A stretch of DNA of 44,704 bases, from assembly GCA_017551705.1 (NCBI GenBank), contig JAFZLA010000019.1, positions 1-44,704 on the forward strand, written 5' to 3'. Origin of the DNA: Treponema sp. GTDB taxonomy: Bacteria; Spirochaetota; Spirochaetia; Treponematales; Treponemataceae. Under the pieces are notes generated by a model. The model was not told where the DNA came from. It worked only from the letters and a program-made list of their open reading frames with translations, and made no database searches. Both the position numbers and the translations under genes were made by a program. Shown piece after piece: positions 41,682 through 44,704 of this stretch (positions are counted from its first letter, which is position 1; each line of letters starts with the position of its first letter).

Positions 41682-42710
41682 TCACAAATACTTAATCAAT
41701 TCCTTAATCACGCCTTTCATGCGGTCGTCGCTTAGGCCAAAGTCCATAAGCTTGTAGTTCCAGGCGGCGCGGCCCAATCCGCATTTTTTAAAGGCGGCGT
41801 TGATGTCCTTGTACCAAGCAAGCGTCTGCTCTGGAGTCGCGCGGTCGATTACGCCGTACTCGCCGCAGTAAAGGGCGACATCGCGCTCCTGGCAAACCTT
41901 TAAGCCGGCCTGCCACTTTTGGACAAAAAAGTCCTCGTCGTAAGTTTTTGACTCGTCATCGATTTGATTTGCAAAATCGGGGAAGCCAAGAGACCGCGCC
42001 GCGTCGTTGTGCTCCTTATAAGTCGTGGGATAGCCAAGCCTTTGGTCGGCGGGAATTCCCTTAATCCAAGTCGCGCCCTGATGGGTGAACATAAGCGGGT
42101 CGTAGCAGTGAAAGTTGTAGACGATGTTTTGGTCGGCGGGCGCGGCCAAATCTTTTAGCGCGTCGATTGAATTGTTCCAATAGCCGCCAACCAAAATTTT
42201 TATTGTCGGAGAATACTTGCGAATAATTTTAATCGCGTTTGCCGAAATTTTGTTCCATGCGGAACTGTAGGAAGGGCTTGTAACTTCGTTCAAAAGTTCA
42301 AAAGAAAGCCTGTCCTCAAACTTGACGTAGCGCTTGGAAAACTCTTCCCACAAGGCGTAAAAATGCTGGTGAAGCTTTTCGTTGGCAAAAAAATTGTTCT
42401 TTTCTTCGTCCTCGTCAAAGGAATAGCCCAGCGTCTTGTGCAAGTCCAAAATCATGTTAAGCTTGTATTTTTTGGCCCAGTCAATCGCCTTGTCAACGTA
42501 TCCAAAACCGCTTTCAATAAACGAGCCGTCCTCGCGCTGAAAAACCTGCCAGTCAACGGGCAGACGGATATGGTCGATTCCCCAAGAGGCGGCAACCTCA
42601 AAATCTTTTTCTACAATAAACGTCTTGTAATGCTCGTCCGTGTATTCCGAGCACTGCGAAAGCCAGCCGCCAAAATCCACGCCCTTTTCGTAACCTTCAA
42701 ATTTCTTCAT
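41682..42710 (-). CDS. glycoside hydrolase family 5 (cellulase-type glucanase), no signal peptide
   Basis: A 342-residue retaining beta-glucanase with a TIM-barrel. Acid/base Glu is in SFELLNEV (about residue 140) and the nucleophile Glu in LYCGEYGV (about 282); GVDFGGWLSQ near the start, HIRLPVDW (about 51) and MILDLHK (about 86) are GH5 landmarks. Likely substrates are beta-1,4-glucan oligomers or related hemicellulose fragments. The protein begins MKKFEGYEKG with no signal peptide, so it is probably cytoplasmic and acts on imported oligosaccharides. GAGG lies about 6 bases before ATG 42710. A longer open frame upstream runs antisense to the NYN gene and is not credible. Confidence 0.92.
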   Translation of the reverse strand: MKKFEGYEKGVDFGGWLSQCSEYTDEHYKTFIVEKDFEVAASWGIDHIRLPVDWQVFQREDGSFIESGFGYVDKAIDWAKKYKLNMILDLHKTLGYSFDEDEEKNNFFANEKLHQHFYALWEEFSKRYVKFEDRLSFELLNEVTSPSYSSAWNKISANAIKIIRKYSPTIKILVGGYWNNSIDALKDLAAPADQNIVYNFHCYDPLMFTHQGATWIKGIPADQRLGYPTTYKEHNDAARSLGFPDFANQIDDESKTYDEDFFVQKWQAGLKVCQERDVALYCGEYGVIDRATPEQTLAWYKDINAAFKKCGLGRAAWNYKLMDFGLSDDRMKGVIKELIKYL

Positions 42711-42726
42711 AAAAAACCTCGCGGCC

Positions 42727-42755
42727 ATTCTAGCATAAAGCAAAATCGGGGGCAA
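42727..42755 (-). promoter_or_regulatory. sigma-70 promoter of the GH5 gene
   Basis: Minus strand TTGCCC (42750-42755), 17 bases, TAGAAT (42727-42732). Confidence 0.6.
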
Positions 42756-42768
42756 GCGGGGGCGACCG

Positions 42769-42797
42769 TTGAATTGCCGCTCCCTTTTTGGTATACT
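42769..42797 (+). promoter_or_regulatory. sigma-70 promoter of the NYN gene
   Basis: TTGAAT (42769-42774), 17 bases, TATACT (42792-42797), about 33 bases before the ATG at 42831. The divergent GH5 promoter lies 13 bases away. Confidence 0.7.
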
Positions 42798-42830
42798 TAG
42801 CGACAGAACAACTCCCCCTTGGAGGAACAA

Positions 42831-43649
42831 ATGGAAACAAGCGAAAAAAGCATAGCGGTATTGATTGACGCGGACAACACTCCGTGCAAAAAGCTCAAGG
42901 TGATTTTGCAAGAGATCGCGGTCCACGGCCACATAATAACAAAGCGCGCTTACGGAGACTTTTCTTTGGACACGCTCAAGCGCTGGAAAAAGGAACTCAA
43001 CGACAACGCGATAATCCCCATCCAACAATTCGCCTACACGCAGGGGAAAAATTCCAGCGACTCGGCTATGATAATCGACGCGATGGACTTGCTCTACACT
43101 GACAAATACGATTCGATCGCGCTGGTGACCAGCGACAGTGACTTTACAAAACTCGCAACCCGCTTGCGCGAAAGCCAGATTTACGTTTTTGGCGTTGGCC
43201 AAAAAAAGACTCCGCCGTCTTTTGTAAACGCCTGCGACGACTTTATCTACATCGAAAACCTAAACGAAGACGACGATGACGAAGACGCCGAAAAAATTGC
43301 AGAGCCGCTTGAGGAAGCCAAGCAAAAAGTTCACAAGGTTTCAAAAGTCCGAAGCGCCTTCTTTAAAAAATCGCCCGGCGACAAAATGACCGACCGCCAG
43401 TTCCGCAAAATCTTCAAGCTGCTTTCAAACGCCTACGAAAAGTACGCAAACGAAGACGGCTGGGCCGACGTAAGCGCCGCGGGCAACTTCTTTAAGCGCC
43501 AAGACCCGGGCTTTGACACCCTCGACTACGGCTTTAAAAAACTTTCCGACATCATCGCCTACCTCAAGGACGACTTTGACTTGCAAAAGATTCCCTCGGA
43601 ACGCAACAGCCGCTACGCCCGCATGCAATACCGGCCCGCGGTAAAGTAA
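42831..43649 (+). CDS. NYN (PIN-like) domain protein with C-terminal LOTUS/OST-HTH domain
   Basis: A 272-residue probable RNA-binding nuclease. The N-terminal NYN domain (about residues 8-145) shows the acidic metal-site residues in IAVLIDADN, SSDSAMIIDAMDLL and ALVTSDSDF. A Glu/Asp-rich linker follows, then an OST-HTH/LOTUS-type domain (about 185-265; TDRQFRKIFKLLSNAYEKY, then DGWADVSAAGNFFKRQDPGF). This pair is a known architecture, thought to cleave or bind structured RNA. The start is ATG 42831, with GGAGG 5 bases upstream; a TTG at 42819 is in frame but overlaps that site. It is monocistronic between its own promoter and terminator. Confidence 0.9.
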   Translation: METSEKSIAVLIDADNTPCKKLKVILQEIAVHGHIITKRAYGDFSLDTLKRWKKELNDNAIIPIQQFAYTQGKNSSDSAMIIDAMDLLYTDKYDSIALVTSDSDFTKLATRLRESQIYVFGVGQKKTPPSFVNACDDFIYIENLNEDDDDEDAEKIAEPLEEAKQKVHKVSKVRSAFFKKSPGDKMTDRQFRKIFKLLSNAYEKYANEDGWADVSAAGNFFKRQDPGFDTLDYGFKKLSDIIAYLKDDFDLQKIPSERNSRYARMQYRPAVK

Positions 43650-43680
43650 GGGCAGTACAAAAACTTTTAGTCAAACAAAA

Positions 43681-43712
43681 AAGCCCCGCCGATTTTGGCG
43701 GGGCAACTTTTT
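43681..43712. terminator. bidirectional terminator
   Basis: GCCCCGCC (43683-43690), loop GATTTT, GGCGGGGC (43697-43704), with A-rich sequence before and a T run after. It serves the NYN gene and the converging epimerase gene. Confidence 0.9.
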
Positions 43713-43730
43713 GCGCTCACATTTTTTTAA

Positions 43731-44450
43731 TCAACCCTTTTGTCCATAATACGCATTTGGTCCGTGCTTGCGCTCGTAATGCTTTTTGATTATGTAATCA
43801 GGGAGCGGTTGGGCTGCGGGATTTATGGCAAGAGTGTTGAGCGCCATTTTGCAAACTTCTTCCAAGACGGCGGCGTTGTAGACGGCTTTTTGCGCGTCGC
43901 TTCCCCAAGCAAAGGGGCCGTGGCCGCCGACCAAAACCATCGTCACTTCGGAAGGATTGAGCTTAAGGCCGGCAAAGTGGTCGACAATCGCGTTGCCTGT
44001 CTCGCGCTCGTAGTCGCGCTCCACCATCTCCTTGCTAAGGTAGGGCGTGCATGGAACGGCGGTTTGAATGTGGTCGGCGTGCGTCGTTCCAAAAAGCGGA
44101 ACGGACTTCAACGCCTGCGCCCACGAGACCGCCGCCGTCGAATGCGTGTGAATGATTCCGCCGATAGAGGCTCCTTGCTTGACGGCAAACTCCTTGTACA
44201 AAACGATGTGGGTCGGCGTGTCGCTGGACGGATTAAGGTTTCCTTCTACCCGCGCGCCTTCAAGGTCAAGAACCACCATGCTGTCGGGCGTAAGCTTTTC
44301 GTAAGGAACTCCAGACGGCTTTATGGCAAAAACGCCCTTGTCCTTGTCAAAGGCGCTGACGTTGCCCCAAGTGTAAAGCGCCAAATGCTGCGCGGGGATT
44401 TGCATGTTGGCCTCGTAGGCCGCTTCTTTTAATGACTGATACGCTGACAT
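43731..44450 (-). CDS. araD: L-ribulose-5-phosphate 4-epimerase (AraD/UlaF/SgbE family)
   Basis: A 239-residue class II aldolase-fold enzyme converting L-ribulose-5-phosphate to D-xylulose-5-phosphate with a divalent metal. WGNVSAFD and KPSG near 28-47 bind phosphate; metal His residues are in IIHTHSTAA (about 98) and in the later GHGPFAWG (about 175). TTHADHIQ (about 122) and the C-terminal KHYERKHGPNAYYGQ are typical of true AraD-type epimerases rather than fuculose aldolases. Whether the pathway is for L-arabinose or L-ascorbate/xylulose cannot be decided here. AAGGAG lies 10 bases upstream. The sugar kinase gene ends 14 bases before it, so the two form an operon. Confidence 0.93.
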   Translation of the reverse strand: MSAYQSLKEAAYEANMQIPAQHLALYTWGNVSAFDKDKGVFAIKPSGVPYEKLTPDSMVVLDLEGARVEGNLNPSSDTPTHIVLYKEFAVKQGASIGGIIHTHSTAAVSWAQALKSVPLFGTTHADHIQTAVPCTPYLSKEMVERDYERETGNAIVDHFAGLKLNPSEVTMVLVGGHGPFAWGSDAQKAVYNAAVLEEVCKMALNTLAINPAAQPLPDYIIKKHYERKHGPNAYYGQKG

Positions 44451-44464
44451 ATAAAATTATCTCC

Positions 44465-44704
44465 TTATTCCAAGCTCTCGACCGCGGCGCGTTCAACGGC
44501 CAGGCCTTTTTTGTAGTTGGCAAAGAACTCGTCAAAGCCTTTGACGTCGGCCGCGTCGGGCTCGGTCTTTGTGATTTCGGCGCGCGCGAAAACTTCTTTG
44601 TTCAAATAGTCGCTAAGGCTCATGCCTTTGTTGTCCGCGGCAAAGGCGGCCAAAATCGCCATACCCCAAGGGCCGCCCTCGCCCGCTGTTTTCATCGAGC
44701 TTAC
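44465..44704 (-). CDS. FGGY-family sugar kinase, C-terminal end (partial; probably ribulokinase/xylulokinase-like)
   Basis: Only the last 79 residues lie in the window; the frame is open to the right edge. GEGGPWGMAILAAFAADNKG and the end ADVKGFDEFFANYKKGLAVERAA match the C-terminus of FGGY carbohydrate kinases, especially ribulokinase-like members. With the epimerase immediately downstream, phosphorylation of L-ribulose (or a related ketopentose) is the natural inference. Confidence 0.82.
   Translation of the reverse strand, partial: VSSMKTAGEGGPWGMAILAAFAADNKGMSLSDYLNKEVFARAEITKTEPDAADVKGFDEFFANYKKGLAVERAAVESLE

Noticed and set aside
42711-43202. A 164-residue upstream extension of the GH5 gene
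   Set aside because: It runs antisense to the NYN gene and through both divergent promoters; ATG 42710 with GAGG in front matches the GH5 domain start.

Overview
The window reads as a piece of a spirochaete chromosome, most likely a host- or gut-associated Treponema-like species. The signs are: a very large membrane-tethered coiled-coil protein of the spirochaete type; a fused IspD-IspF; loosely conserved spirochaetal lipoboxes (FTSC, LSSC); a 1.5-kb-codon acyl-CoA dehydratase activase-type protein; and a sugar/plant-polymer flavour at the right end (GH5 glucanase, ribulose-phosphate epimerase, FGGY kinase). This assignment rests on gene content only. Gene density is very high: no gene-free stretch exceeds about 260 bases. 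No IS element, prophage, CRISPR array or rRNA was seen.

Layout. 1-1414 (+): tail of an acidic protein overlapping ispDF. 1426-15098 (-): giant coiled-coil protein, HAD phosphatase, exported protein of unknown function, 1524-residue activase/dehydratase protein, a second membrane coiled-coil protein and a membrane class III nucleotide cyclase. 15238-17754: divergent pair of an exported, probable outer-membrane protein (-) and a lipoprotein (+) around strong promoters. 17885-21254 (+): valS and a small ppGpp-hydrolase-like HD protein. 21267-28918 (-): recG, yggT, dnaE, thpR and a 'mobile mystery protein A'-type regulator. 28919-29174: an AT-rich control region with regularly spaced palindromes and three consecutive hairpins. 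29175-31030 (+): membrane protein plus Nif3-like protein. 31038-33856 (-): MATE transporter and diguanylate cyclase. 33972-34045 (+): tRNA-Val(GAC). 34168-41509 (-): nine contiguous genes, DUF4418-like protein, FtsX-type permease, LolD-type ATPase, sulfonate/taurine-type ABC transporter (binding lipoprotein, permease, ATPase), YezD-like 53-residue protein, O-acetylhomoserine sulfhydrylase (metY) and a GNAT acetyltransferase; this looks like a sulfur-acquisition operon. 41682-43649: divergent GH5 glucanase (-) and NYN/LOTUS protein (+). 43731-44704 (-): ribulose-5-phosphate 4-epimerase and the end of a sugar kinase.

Promoters are unusually easy to read: most are sigma-70 type with exactly 17 bp between the hexamers. 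Two of them (valS and the 1524-residue protein) place the -10 box so close to the start codon that the mRNAs should be leaderless or nearly so.

The most interesting signals are: (i) three ACNTATANGT palindromes spaced exactly 33 bp apart across the promoter of an orphan mobile-mystery-A regulator, whose usual Fic partner is replaced by thpR; (ii) a family of TGTCATT...AATC hairpin repeats, one of which supplies the recG stop codon while another is read through inside a coding frame; (iii) a 21-bp sequence present twice inside recG, encoding the same peptide in two family-atypical insertions; (iv) a long hairpin in the leader of the FtsX/sulfur operon.
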